Shown here: one piece after another, positions 1 through 7,912 of the stretch
Position numbering within the stretch: the first letter of the stretch is position 1
How the letters are laid out: each line of letters begins with the position of its first letter
Assembly (NCBI GenBank): GCA_020073545.1
Contig: JAIQEZ010000043.1
Coordinates: forward strand, 1 to 35,354
Reading direction: 5' to 3'
Origin: Terriglobia bacterium
GTDB lineage: Bacteria > Acidobacteriota > Terriglobia > UBA7540
DNA length: 35,354 nt
Program-made: the position numbers and the translations under genes
The notes under the pieces: model-generated
What the model was told of the DNA's origin: nothing
The model's input: the letters and a program-made list of their open reading frames with translations, nothing else
Databases searched by the model: none

Positions 1-350
1 AGCAACCTATGGCGGCGTTCCAAACCCTGCTGGGACTCGGGACCAAGCACAAGTCCACGACCTATAAGGAGATGCGAACCAGGCGAACCGTTCCAAGCCG
101 CCCAGCCAAGACTGACCCCAACATATTGGGGCTTGCTGAAACAACCGGATAAGCATGAGGACACTACCAAGCCATGCTGCGCCCGCCGCACTCGGACCGA
201 CAAGCCTGCTTGCCCTGACTGACGCAGGCAGGCGCAGGGAAGTCGGCCCACCCTCCACGCCAAAGGGGGTGAGGGGGTCCTTCGGTCAAGCATGGAACAG
301 TTATTCCCTGACAACGCCTTAGTGTAGGATGGTGGGAGAGGGTACTTCCC
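1..350. other. Left-edge region, possible tail of an upstream gene
   Basis: No convincing complete gene is present. A forward reading frame runs in from near the left edge (an ATG at 9) and ends at a TAA at 150-152, giving about 47 codons. It could be the 3' tail of a gene starting outside the window, but I recognise no motif in it. From 153 to 350 I see only the leader of the next gene, with a purine-rich GGGAGAGGG ribosome-binding stretch near 333-341. Confidence 0.2.
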
Positions 351-845
351 ATGCTCCGGCTCGTTTCGCTCGTGATGGTGCTTTACTCGTACTTCCTAAT
401 CCAGACCAATCTATCCAAACTCCCAAAGTGCATCCCGACACACTTCAATGCTGCCGGAGAGCCCAACGGCTGGGGAAGCCCCGATACCCTCTGGACCCTG
501 CTGGGCGCGCAGGTCCTTGTCTGTACACTCTTTCTCAGCGCGCCCTATCTGGGCCAACGATTCCCGCGGATTGTCAATCTTGGATCGCGCCGGCTGAGCG
601 ACTACACTCCCGAACAGCGGCTGCGCATCCTGCCCCTGCTGCACGACTGGATGGGGTACATGAGTGTCCTGGCGAACCTGTTTTTCGCCTTCACGCTGCA
701 CGAGCAGATTCACGCGGCTATGCAGCCCCACCCACGCCTGCACATCGGCTGGCCGCTGGGACTCCTCCTCGGCGGCTCCTTGTGCCTCACTCTCTATTAC
801 CTCCGGAGGATTAACCGTGCGGCAAAACAAGAAAGCACGGGTTAG
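351..845 (+). CDS. DUF1648-type small integral membrane protein
   Basis: A 164-residue membrane protein. The N-terminus resembles the DUF1648 domain, found in SdpI-like immunity and small membrane proteins: a first membrane segment is followed by 'LPKCIPTHFNAAGEPNGWG', matching the usual 'P.HFN..G.pd.wg' motif. Roughly three further hydrophobic stretches lie near residues 45-65, 98-118 and 130-150, and the C-terminus is basic. The ATG at 351 is preceded by GGGAGAGGG about 9 nt upstream, which supports this start; a second frame starting at 329 overlaps it and has no membrane character. The function is unknown. The resemblance is to the N-terminal domain only, so a role in peptide-toxin immunity is not implied. 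Confidence 0.72.
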   Translation: MLRLVSLVMVLYSYFLIQTNLSKLPKCIPTHFNAAGEPNGWGSPDTLWTLLGAQVLVCTLFLSAPYLGQRFPRIVNLGSRRLSDYTPEQRLRILPLLHDWMGYMSVLANLFFAFTLHEQIHAAMQPHPRLHIGWPLGLLLGGSLCLTLYYLRRINRAAKQESTG

Positions 846-858
846 CCGCTGACCGGCG

Positions 859-1920
859 TCACGCCTTGACATGCCCCGCCACTGCCGCCGCGAATTCCTC
901 CGTGCTGCTTTTCCCACCCAGGTCGGGCGTGCGTACGCGCCCTTCGGCCATTACGGCCTTCAGCGCAGTCATGACGCGGTCAGCCGCGGCCGTCTCACCC
1001 AGGTGTTCCAGCATTAGCGCGGACGCCCAAATAGCGGCGATAGGATTGGCAATGCCCCGTCCCTCGATATCCGGAGCGCTGCCGTGTACGGGCTCGAACA
1101 TGGGCGGCCCACGGCGTTCGCCGGGATTCAAGTTGGCGCTCGCCGCAAGTCCCAGGCTGCCCTGCAAGGCGCCTCCGAGGTCAGTGAGGATGTCGGCGAA
1201 GAGGTTTGAGCCCACCACCACATCCAGGCTCTCCGGGTGAGTGATCATGCGCGCGGCGAGGGCGTCCACGTGGTAGCTGGCCACGCTCACCTCGGGATAC
1301 TCACGCGCCACTTCCCGTACGACCTCATCCCACAGCACCATGGTGTACTGCATGGCGTTTGATTTGGTGGCGCTGGCCAGCCGCTTGCGGGGCCGTCGTC
1401 GCGCCTGCTCGAAGGCATAGCGGACGACGCGCTCCACGCCCTTGCGCGTGAACACCACCTGTTGTATGGCGACTTCGTCCTCCGTGCCGCGCTTGAAGCG
1501 GCCGCCCAGCCCCGCGTACTCGCCTTCGGTATTCTCGCGAATGAAGAGCATGTGAATGTCTTCCGGGCGCTTACCGCGCAAAGGCGGCTCGAGTCCGGGA
1601 AGGATTTCCACCGGCCGCAGATTGACGTACAGATCGAAGCCAAACCGGATGCGCAGCAAAAGGTCGCGGAGGGAAATGTGATCGGGAACCGTGGGGTGGC
1701 CGATGGCGCCGAGCAAAATGGCGTCAAAGGGTCGAAGCGTTTCGAGCCCGTCTTCGGGCATCATCCGACCGTGGCGAAGATAGTATTCGCAGCCCCAGTC
1801 GAAGGGTTCGAAGGCGAGAGCGAATCCCCGGGCGGCGGCGTTGAGAACCCGAACGGCGGCGGGGATGACCTCCTTGCCGATCCCGTCGCCGGGGAGAAGT
1901 GCGAGGTGATAGGTTTTCAT
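859..1920 (-). CDS. Isocitrate/isopropylmalate dehydrogenase family protein, tartrate/D-malate dehydrogenase-like
   Basis: A 353-residue NAD-dependent beta-decarboxylating dehydrogenase. Family marks seen: N-terminal 'LLPGDGIGKEV', the substrate-binding 'NLRPV', 'IRENTEGEYAGLGGR', the catalytic lysine region 'TKSNAMQYT', and metal-binding aspartates in 'YHVDALAARM' and 'NLFADILTDLGGALQGSLG', then 'FEPVHGSAPDIEGRGIANPIA'. The form 'RENTEGEY(A)GLGGR' together with 'VNLRPV' is closer to tartrate dehydrogenase/decarboxylase and D-malate dehydrogenase (TtuC/DmlA) than to LeuB; no other leucine-biosynthesis gene is adjacent. Oxidation and decarboxylation of D-malate, tartrate or 3-isopropylmalate are all possible, because these enzymes are often promiscuous. 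It stands alone on the minus strand. Confidence 0.88.
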   Translation of the reverse strand: MKTYHLALLPGDGIGKEVIPAAVRVLNAAARGFALAFEPFDWGCEYYLRHGRMMPEDGLETLRPFDAILLGAIGHPTVPDHISLRDLLLRIRFGFDLYVNLRPVEILPGLEPPLRGKRPEDIHMLFIRENTEGEYAGLGGRFKRGTEDEVAIQQVVFTRKGVERVVRYAFEQARRRPRKRLASATKSNAMQYTMVLWDEVVREVAREYPEVSVASYHVDALAARMITHPESLDVVVGSNLFADILTDLGGALQGSLGLAASANLNPGERRGPPMFEPVHGSAPDIEGRGIANPIAAIWASALMLEHLGETAAADRVMTALKAVMAEGRVRTPDLGGKSSTEEFAAAVAGHVKA

Positions 1921-1930
1921 GGTAGGTGCG

Positions 1931-1959
1931 ATTCTACACTCGAATGGCTTGCGGTGAAA
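1931..1959 (-). promoter_or_regulatory. Candidate sigma70 promoter of the dehydrogenase gene
   Basis: Reading on the minus strand, TTTCAC (1959-1954) is followed after 17 nt by TAGAAT (1936-1931). The -10 box ends only 10 nt before the ATG at 1920, so the predicted transcript would have almost no 5' leader. No Shine-Dalgarno sequence is seen in that gap, which agrees with leaderless translation. Confidence 0.45.
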
Positions 1960-2067
1960 CCCTACCGGGCGCCCCGGCGAGGGCTTGGATCCGCCCGCTC
2001 GACGCCACTGATGACCTTATAGATACCCTACCCGCTCAGCAGGTGTTGTGGTAAACTAGGAGTTGTC

Positions 2068-2078
2068 CACTTATAGTC
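2068..2078 (+). promoter_or_regulatory. C-box-like operator in front of the methyltransferase gene
   Basis: The 11-bp sequence CACTTATAGTC fits the controller-protein half-site pair GACT-N3-AGTC with one mismatch, and its core ACTTATAGTC is the classic C-box core of Type II restriction-modification systems. It contains a TATAGT hexamer (2072-2077) that could be the -10 box of the methyltransferase promoter, so a bound controller protein would be expected to repress. A second GACT half site lies at 2087-2090 without a clear partner. Only one good palindrome is visible here, as expected for a methyltransferase operator in Esp1396I-like systems. Confidence 0.6.
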
Positions 2079-2213
2079 GTCATCGAGACTCCTGGCGATA
2101 GGTGGCTATTTAGAGGCAGGCGCTCACTACCCGTTATGCTGTCAACAACCCCATTCCGGGGCGGAAACAGAAAGCGATCGGCACCACCGAGTACCGTTGG
2201 GCGAGGTAAGGCT

Positions 2214-3257
2214 GTGGTGTTGACTACCGAGCCAGAAGCTGATGTATGGCGGGATGAGTTCGTGACAATTCAACTGGGTGACAGTCTCGATTTCTACGCG
2301 TCGTGGGAATGGCCCACAGTCATAGTGTCAGACGGCGGGTACGGTGTGCTGGGCTTCGAGGGCGACACCTCTGACCATCTCGATCTACCGATGTGGTATG
2401 AGCCTCACGTGAAAGCGTGGGCAAGCTATGCGAAGCCCAGCACGACGCTGTGGTTTTGGAATTCTGAGATTGGGTGGGCTGCGGTCCATCCCGTCCTGGA
2501 AAGGCATGGCTGGCGCTATGTGAACTGCAATATCTGGAACAAGGGCAAGGGGCACATGGCCGGGAACGTGAACACAGGGAAGATTCGCCGCTTTCCCGTT
2601 GTCACAGAGGTATGTGTTCAGTACGAGTTTGAGGTCCGCGTGAACGGCAAGACGCTCAAAGAATGGTTGCTCGGCGAATGGAAGCGGTCCGGACTGCCGC
2701 TCCGCAAGGCGAACACGGCTTGCGGTGTTGCCGACGTAGCCACTCGCAAGTATTTTGACCAGGGCCACCTTTGGTATTTTCCTCCGCCGGAGATGTTTGT
2801 GCGTCTCCAGCAGTACGCGAATGAGCACGGTGACCCCGCTGGACGTCCCTACTTTTCACTCGACGGAAAGCAGCCGACCAGAGTTGGGGATTGGGCGTTG
2901 ATGCGCACCAAATTCCGCTGCCCCCATGGTTTCACGAACGTCTGGGACCGGAACGCTCTCCACGGGAAAGAGCGCGAGAACGTCAGCGCTACGGACGGTA
3001 GAGCAATCCACCTTAACCAAAAGCCACTCGATCTGATGGAGCTGATTATTCGCGCCTCGAGTGATCCCGGCGATGTCCTGTGGGAGCCGTTCGGCGGGTT
3101 GTTTACAGCCAGTGTCGCGGCACGAAAGCTTGGGCGGCGTGCTTTCGGCGGGGAGATCGATCCGACGTACTTCCATTTCGGGGCACAACGCCTTAAGCGA
3201 GTAGCTTCCCAGCGTCCTCTTCCGCTATCTCCAAATGCTCAGCAAGAGCAGCTTTAA
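2214..3257 (+). CDS. Type II DNA methyltransferase (N4-cytosine/N6-adenine, beta-class order)
   Basis: The protective methyltransferase of a restriction-modification system. From the GTG at 2214 it has 347 residues. The motif order is IV, then target-recognition region, then X/I: motif IV appears as 'SDGGYG' (residues 39-44) instead of the usual (D/N/S)PP(Y/F/W), and motif I as 'LWEPFGGLFTAS' (near 289) instead of 'DPFxGSGTT', after 'NQKPLDLMELIIRASSDPGD'. GAGG lies 7 nt before the GTG, which decides this start; an in-frame ATG at 2136 lacks a ribosome-binding site and would add 26 low-complexity residues. The 3' end overlaps the convergent endonuclease gene by 65 bp. The target sequence cannot be read from the protein. 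Confidence 0.85.
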   Translation: MVLTTEPEADVWRDEFVTIQLGDSLDFYASWEWPTVIVSDGGYGVLGFEGDTSDHLDLPMWYEPHVKAWASYAKPSTTLWFWNSEIGWAAVHPVLERHGWRYVNCNIWNKGKGHMAGNVNTGKIRRFPVVTEVCVQYEFEVRVNGKTLKEWLLGEWKRSGLPLRKANTACGVADVATRKYFDQGHLWYFPPPEMFVRLQQYANEHGDPAGRPYFSLDGKQPTRVGDWALMRTKFRCPHGFTNVWDRNALHGKERENVSATDGRAIHLNQKPLDLMELIIRASSDPGDVLWEPFGGLFTASVAARKLGRRAFGGEIDPTYFHFGAQRLKRVASQRPLPLSPNAQQEQL

Positions 3258-4185
3258 CAAGCGCTTCGTTTTCCGCCAACCTCGCCGCCATTTTTGCTAA
3301 TTGTTCCCTGCTCTGCTTGTTCGAGGTTTTCTTCACCTTGATGGACGCGAACAGCTTTGTCCATCCGGCCACGGTCATGCCGTTAACCTTTGTGCCGCAG
3401 ACACGAGTCTTGAATTCCTCAATCGCGGGATGAGCTATCCGGTCCATCTTGGCGTAGTTCGTATCAAGGCGATACTTGAACCTAGAAGTGAGGTCGCGGA
3501 TACGCTGCTGGTAACCGCGTGTGGGTTTGTACTTCTTTCCACCGGCCCCCCAACTCTCGACGAGCTTCACTGCCTTGTCGAGCTCTGCTGCTGTCCCCTG
3601 GAACTTGTAGCCGTTTGTATTCGTCTGCTGAAGGTTGCGGGTCCGCTCTTTCGTATCCTCCGGCTCGAGGACGAGGTAATCGGGCGGGTTATGATAATGG
3701 TCGTCTCGCGCTTTCGCAACCGAGAACCCATCAGCCACTACAACGTCGAGAACGTATGGCCTCCCGTAGATCAAATGCTCGGGAAGCCACGCCAGCATGC
3801 AGACATGGGTTGTCGTCCGACCATCAGTGAAATGGTTCTGGCTCTCTCTGAATCTGGCGGTGATTTCGGTCGCGAGGGGAAACCACGCCTTGATTTCCAT
3901 GCCCGGAATTGGCCTGACCTTGCCTTCAAAGATAGCATCCGGGAAATCGGGGTCCTGACGTTTCCAACGACCGTGACGCTTGAACTCTTCCTTGTCGTTG
4001 AGCAATTCGACCGCATTGAACTCGATCAAGTTGCCAAGGAGGGAGCTCAACTTCGAAACGACCTTCGCGAGGTTCAAGGCTGCGCTGGGCGATACAGGCT
4101 TTGAAAGTGTCAGAAGGTGGAAGCTGTGCCCTGAGAGAGAGGCGAGATACGCGCCCGCGATCTCGACAACGCCCTTGGCGTCCAT
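3193..4185 (-). CDS. Type II restriction endonuclease, PD-(D/E)xK type
   Basis: A 330-residue protein paired with the methyltransferase. I assign it as the endonuclease from context and from a PD-(D/E)xK-like catalytic signature: 'FPDAIFEG' (PD at residues 82-83), then 'GMEIKAW' with E97-I98-K99, at the normal spacing. The C-terminus is lysine-rich and helical. Its start codon overlaps the stop of the upstream controller gene by one base (TGATG), so the two are translationally coupled, the standard way to delay endonuclease synthesis until controller protein builds up. I do not recognise a specific isoschizomer family. Type II endonucleases diverge quickly, so the specificity is unknown. Confidence 0.8.
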   Translation of the reverse strand: MDAKGVVEIAGAYLASLSGHSFHLLTLSKPVSPSAALNLAKVVSKLSSLLGNLIEFNAVELLNDKEEFKRHGRWKRQDPDFPDAIFEGKVRPIPGMEIKAWFPLATEITARFRESQNHFTDGRTTTHVCMLAWLPEHLIYGRPYVLDVVVADGFSVAKARDDHYHNPPDYLVLEPEDTKERTRNLQQTNTNGYKFQGTAAELDKAVKLVESWGAGGKKYKPTRGYQQRIRDLTSRFKYRLDTNYAKMDRIAHPAIEEFKTRVCGTKVNGMTVAGWTKLFASIKVKKTSNKQSREQLAKMAARLAENEALVKAALAEHLEIAEEDAGKLLA

Positions 4186-4421
4186 CAGCCCCTTTCCATT
4201 TCGCGAATGAGGCGACTCAGCGGAACACCGAGGGCGGCGGCGACCTTGACCATATTCATGAGGCTGATGTTACGGACTCCGCGCTCAACATCTCCAACGT
4301 ACGTGCGGTGAATGTCCGCGAGCTCCGCCAGTTCTTCCTGGGACAGGCCTTTTGCGAGGCGCAACCTCCGCACGGCTTGACCGAACCTCGTCCGCGAGTC
4401 GGTTTCTCTTGCCCGGTTCAT
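4185..4421 (-). CDS. Restriction-modification controller (C) protein, XRE/HTH_3 family
   Basis: A 78-residue helix-turn-helix protein. The sequence 'RLRLAKGLSQEELAELADI' is the first half of the HTH, and 'HRTYVGDVERGVRNISL' is the recognition-helix signature of C proteins. These small dimers activate their own promoter and the coupled endonuclease gene, and often repress the methyltransferase gene. The length is typical of the family. The order C then R on one strand, with M convergent, is the Esp1396I-type layout. Candidate C-boxes lie 21-51 bp upstream of the ATG, and another sits in front of the methyltransferase. No clear Shine-Dalgarno sequence precedes the ATG; many C genes are leaderless. 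Confidence 0.93.
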   Translation of the reverse strand: MNRARETDSRTRFGQAVRRLRLAKGLSQEELAELADIHRTYVGDVERGVRNISLMNMVKVAAALGVPLSRLIREMERG

Positions 4422-4441
4422 CGCGGGGCATCGTAGGTCAA

Positions 4442-4472
4442 TAGACGTTTATGCGTCTACAGACTATGAGTG
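4442..4472 (-). promoter_or_regulatory. Double operator region (C-boxes) upstream of the C-R operon
   Basis: Two adjacent palindromes lie just upstream of the controller gene. The first is the perfect inverted repeat TAGACG-N6-CGTCTA (4442-4459). The second is GACT-ATG-AGTG (4462-4472), which fits the C-box form GACT-N3-AGTC with one mismatch. Their centres are about 16-17 bp apart, close to one and a half helical turns. Paired sites of this kind let C protein first activate and then repress its own operon. The binding register is inferred from sequence only. Confidence 0.5.
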
Positions 4473-4857
4473 GATGTGCGTCGAGCAATGACCGCGTTCT
4501 TTGCGATGAGTGCGGAAAAGGGAGGACGCGCGTTCCCATCCCGAACGCGGACGTCAACCCATCCAGGGCCCATGGAACTGCGTGGGAGCGAACAGCCAAC
4601 GTCAGGGTTCTTCCTGAACGTGGGAAGCGGTGGTGACGCGGTGTAGCGAGTTTCACGTTCGTCGCCTGCGCTTTTGGGACCGCATTCCTTCGACTGCCGC
4701 TCACGCTGCGAGACACGGAACACTTACGAGGGTCTTGAAACGGCGGGGCTACCGATAAACCGCATCGGGACCAGTTTCGGCTCGACGCTCAAGGCGTGCC
4801 CAAATTCAGATTCCTATTGTACAATCCTCGCTCATTTCCTTCCGGGAGACGGAGTTT
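4473..4857. other. Intergenic region without a supported gene
   Basis: No credible coding sequence is seen; short open frames here have arginine/serine-rich composition and no motifs. A perfect 10-bp palindrome, ATTGTACAAT, lies at 4816-4825 and includes a possible -10 hexamer (TACAAT) for the following peptidase gene, but no good -35 was found at the usual distance. GGGAGACGGAG (4843-4853) is the ribosome-binding site of that gene. Confidence 0.35.
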
Positions 4858-7647
4858 ATGCAAAAGCATGGCAAGTGTGCTGGTGGCATTTCTGCGGGGC
4901 TGATTGCGGCAGCCCTCTTCTTCGCTTCTTATCGGCTCAGCCTCGCTCAGCCGGAAGACCCGCCGGAAACGGCGGCTGACACCCGCTGGACGGTTGACGA
5001 CTTCATCGCGCCGGAGTCCGCGGACGAATTCCACATTTCTCCCGACGGCCAATGGGTCGCGTGGGTCAAGACGGTTCCCGACATCGACAAGGACGAAAGC
5101 GTCTCGCATCTCCACTTGAGCAGTCTGAAGGAGAAGAAAGACATCCAGCTCACGCGCGGCCCGAACAAAGACGAGTCACCCCACTGGTCGCCCGATGGCC
5201 GCCTGGTGGCCTTCCTCAGTGACCGCGCGCTGCCCAAGAAGCCTGCGAAGGACGAAGCTGCTGATGACGAGTCCTCCAAGACTCAACTCTGGCTGATCAA
5301 TCCCTTCGGAGGCGAACCGTGGCTGCTCACGCGCTCGGAGCGCGCCGTGAAGGATTTCGATTGGATCGACGCTGAGACGATCCTGATCGCGGCCGAAGAA
5401 GACCCCAGCCTTTACGAGCACAACTTGAAAGAGAAGAAGGATGACTCGCGGGCCGTGGACGACGCCGCGCACACGCCTCCCGTGCGGCTTTTCAAGCTCG
5501 ACGTAAAGACACAGGAAGTGACGCGTTTCACCCGCAACGACGATTGGATTCAGTTGCTCGCGGTTTCGCCCGATGGCACGAAGGCCGTGGCCGTGCACCA
5601 GCGCAGCTTGAGCTACGAATATGACCAGCGCGTGAAGCCCGTGACGTTCCTCTACGACCTCACGAGCGGCAAGAGCCAGCAACTCTTCACGGACGGCAAG
5701 GTCCTGCCGGCAAAGATTCGCTGGAAGCTCGACAGCACAGGATTCTATGCGGTCTCGCCTTACTCGACGCACCCGGTGTATCGGCAGGCGGTCGTGGACC
5801 AACTCTACTACTACGACCTGCCCGACCAGCACACCGTGAAAGTCGATCTCGCCTGGGAAAATGAACTGGGGATTGACGCGCGCAACGAGATCGCGATCAC
5901 GCCCGAGGGTTTTCTGGCCTTGCTGGCCGCGGGCGCCCGCTACCGATTGGCGCGCTTCACGCGCGACGGCGCCACTTGGAAGCGCACCGGGATCGAAGGC
6001 GAGAACGCCACCAACATCTTCGATATCGAGGTAAGCAAAGACGGCCGGACGATCGTGTACAACTCCAGCACCGCGAGCCGGCCCGGCCAGTGGTTTCGCG
6101 CTTCGCTTGGGGAAAATACGCTGGGCGCGCCGATTGCGCTCACGGAGCTGAATCCATCGATCCAGAAAAAGCCCGCGGCGAAATCGGAGGTGGCGCGCTG
6201 GAAGGGCGCAGGGGATGAGGAAGTCGAGGGCATTCTCTACTACCCGCAAGGTTACGTGGCCGGGAAGAAGTACGCGCTGGTGGTGATGATCCACGGCGGG
6301 CCGCTCGGCGCCGACATGGATCTGTGGGACGAGGACTACGCTTATCCCATTAATCTCTACACGCAGCGCGGGGCGTTTGTGCTGCAGCCCAACTACCATG
6401 GCAGCGACAACTACGGCCTCGCGTGGGCGGAATCGATTGGCGGCGGGAAGTACTATGACCTGGAAGTGCCCGACATTGAGAAAGGCGTGGAGGCCTTGAT
6501 CGCGCACGGGTTCGTCGATCCGGAGCGGATGGGCGTGCTGGGTTGGTCGAACGGCGCGATTCTGACCATTGCACTCACCGTTCATTCGACGCGCTACAAG
6601 GTTGCGTCGGCGGGCGCCGGCGACGTCGAGCAAACCAGCGATTGGGCCTATGCGGACTTCGGCGCGGCTTTCGACAATTACTATTTTGGCGCCGCGCCCT
6701 ACGAGGATCCGGAACTGTACATTCGCAAATCACCCCTCTACCAATTCAGCAAGGTTCGCACGCCGACCATCATTTTCTCCGGCACCGATGATCGTGCCGT
6801 CGGTCACGTGCAGGCTTGGGAGCATTTTCGTGCCCTCGAACAACTCGGCCTCGCCAACACTCGCTTCATCGTCCTGCCCGGTGAGCCGCATGGGCCCCGC
6901 AAGCTTTCGCACCGGCGACGCAAACTGGAAGAAGAGCAGGCTTGGTTCGATAAATACCTCTTCAAGCCCGGACTCGCGGCGAACGAGGCCTTGCGCGCGG
7001 ATTCTCCACTGGGCGAGCTGATCAAGCGCCAGCGCATCAAGAAGGTGGGACTCGACTATGGTGTGGAAGTGAAATCTATGTTGGCGCCGGAGACGATAGC
7101 GCATAAGGGCCTTGCGATCGGCCGCTTTGAGGTGACCCGCGCGCAGTATGCGGCGTTCGACCGGAATTACAGGGTCGAGCCGGGCACGGAGAACTATCCC
7201 GTGAATGGCATCACTTTCGAGCAAGCGCAGGCTTACTGCGCGTGGCTGAGCAAGCTCTCGGGTGAGACCTATCGCCTGGGCAGCGAGGCCGAAATGACCC
7301 CGGTTTACAAGGCCACGGCGGCGAGCGAGAACACGCTCGACTACTGGGCCGGGTACAAACCCAATCCTGACGACGCGGCGCGCCTGGAAGCCAAGACCAA
7401 GGATCTGACGAGGCCGGCGCCCCTGCTCAAAGAAGTGGGCAGCTTCCGCGGCGTGGGCGAAGAGGAATTGGTTTTTGACCTGGGCGGCAACGTGGCGGAA
7501 TGGTGCGTTACAAAAGACGGCAAAGGCAAAACCCTCGGCGGGAGCGCCGACCAGCCGGCCGACCCCAAAGCCACGGACGCGCAACCCGGCGCCGCGTACG
7601 TCGGATTTCGGGTCGTGAAGGGCGCTCCGCAGGCGACTGCGAAGTAG
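4858..7647 (+). CDS. Exported S9 prolyl-oligopeptidase-like peptidase fused to an FGE/SUMF1-like domain
   Basis: A 929-residue protein with a signal peptide (hydrophobic residues 10-30, likely cleavage after 'SLA'). Order of parts: a WD40-like/TolB-type beta-propeller (about 45-420, with repeated 'SPDG' blades), an alpha/beta-hydrolase peptidase_S9 domain (about 450-705), and a C-terminal formylglycine-generating-enzyme-type domain (about 745-925, 'GRFEVTRAQYAAF', 'YPVNGITFEQAQAYCAWLS', 'FDLGGNVAEWC'). The triad is visible: Ser564 in 'GWSNG', Asp644/645 in 'GTDDR' and His678 in 'GEPHG'. The FGE-like part lacks the cysteine pair near its C-terminus that true FGEs use, so it is probably a binding or structural module. 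It likely trims peptides outside the cytoplasm. It has a good ribosome-binding site and stands alone. Confidence 0.93.
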   Translation: MQKHGKCAGGISAGLIAAALFFASYRLSLAQPEDPPETAADTRWTVDDFIAPESADEFHISPDGQWVAWVKTVPDIDKDESVSHLHLSSLKEKKDIQLTRGPNKDESPHWSPDGRLVAFLSDRALPKKPAKDEAADDESSKTQLWLINPFGGEPWLLTRSERAVKDFDWIDAETILIAAEEDPSLYEHNLKEKKDDSRAVDDAAHTPPVRLFKLDVKTQEVTRFTRNDDWIQLLAVSPDGTKAVAVHQRSLSYEYDQRVKPVTFLYDLTSGKSQQLFTDGKVLPAKIRWKLDSTGFYAVSPYSTHPVYRQAVVDQLYYYDLPDQHTVKVDLAWENELGIDARNEIAITPEGFLALLAAGARYRLARFTRDGATWKRTGIEGENATNIFDIEVSKDGRTIVYNSSTASRPGQWFRASLGENTLGAPIALTELNPSIQKKPAAKSEVARWKGAGDEEVEGILYYPQGYVAGKKYALVVMIHGGPLGADMDLWDEDYAYPINLYTQRGAFVLQPNYHGSDNYGLAWAESIGGGKYYDLEVPDIEKGVEALIAHGFVDPERMGVLGWSNGAILTIALTVHSTRYKVASAGAGDVEQTSDWAYADFGAAFDNYYFGAAPYEDPELYIRKSPLYQFSKVRTPTIIFSGTDDRAVGHVQAWEHFRALEQLGLANTRFIVLPGEPHGPRKLSHRRRKLEEEQAWFDKYLFKPGLAANEALRADSPLGELIKRQRIKKVGLDYGVEVKSMLAPETIAHKGLAIGRFEVTRAQYAAFDRNYRVEPGTENYPVNGITFEQAQAYCAWLSKLSGETYRLGSEAEMTPVYKATAASENTLDYWAGYKPNPDDAARLEAKTKDLTRPAPLLKEVGSFRGVGEEELVFDLGGNVAEWCVTKDGKGKTLGGSADQPADPKATDAQPGAAYVGFRVVKGAPQATAK

Positions 7648-7860
7648 GTTTGGGGATCGGTGCCGCAGACGGAGGATCCCACGGGGCGGGGTCACTGCGG
7701 AGATCCTTCTCCCGCACGGCGGGATCAGGACGACAGCGCACGCGCTTCACCGGGGCCTTGCACCCTCCCCAACCTGCCCGGCTAACCGGTTCCCGATGTT
7801 CTAGATCGGGGAGCCGGTCCCTACATTACCCGTGCCACTGACCGGCTGCCCCAATCGGAC
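7648..7860. repeat. Intergenic stretch with a short dispersed repeat copy (7700-7735)
   Basis: The segment at 7700-7735 reads GAGATCCTTCTCCCGC, then a CGGCGGGATCAGGA part, and ends GACAG. It closely matches 10936-10973, and part of the motif (TCAGGATGACAG) recurs at 11042-11053. The core CCCGC...GCGGG can fold. No gene is seen in this interval. Confidence 0.5.
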
Positions 7861-7911
7861 TTGCAGTCGGCGCGCTGTTTTGTTAGAATTACGTTTGTCA
7901 TATTTCGTAAT
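7861..7911 (+). promoter_or_regulatory. Promoter and operator of the DUF3368/UPF0175 toxin-antitoxin operon
   Basis: TTGCAG (7861-7866) and TAGAAT (7884-7889) are separated by 17 nt and form a good sigma70-type promoter. A perfect inverted repeat ATTACG (7888-7893)/CGTAAT (7906-7911), with a 12-bp spacer, overlaps the -10 box and the start site. It is a natural operator candidate for autoregulation by the antitoxin. Binding is inferred, not shown. Confidence 0.55.
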
Positions 7912-7912
7912 A

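Noticed and set aside
329-814. A 161-codon forward frame overlapping the DUF1648-type gene
   Set aside because: It is proline/alanine/arginine-rich, and the competing frame has membrane segments, a DUF1648-like motif and a better ribosome-binding site.
4438-4723. Small frames between the controller gene and the peptidase gene
   Set aside because: No ribosome-binding sites, no motifs, and arginine/serine-rich composition; they overlap the C-box operators.
5176-7695. Long open frames on the minus strand opposite the S9 peptidase
   Set aside because: They are antisense to a gene with clear motifs and have histidine/arginine-rich composition typical of high-GC shadow frames; no family motif was seen.
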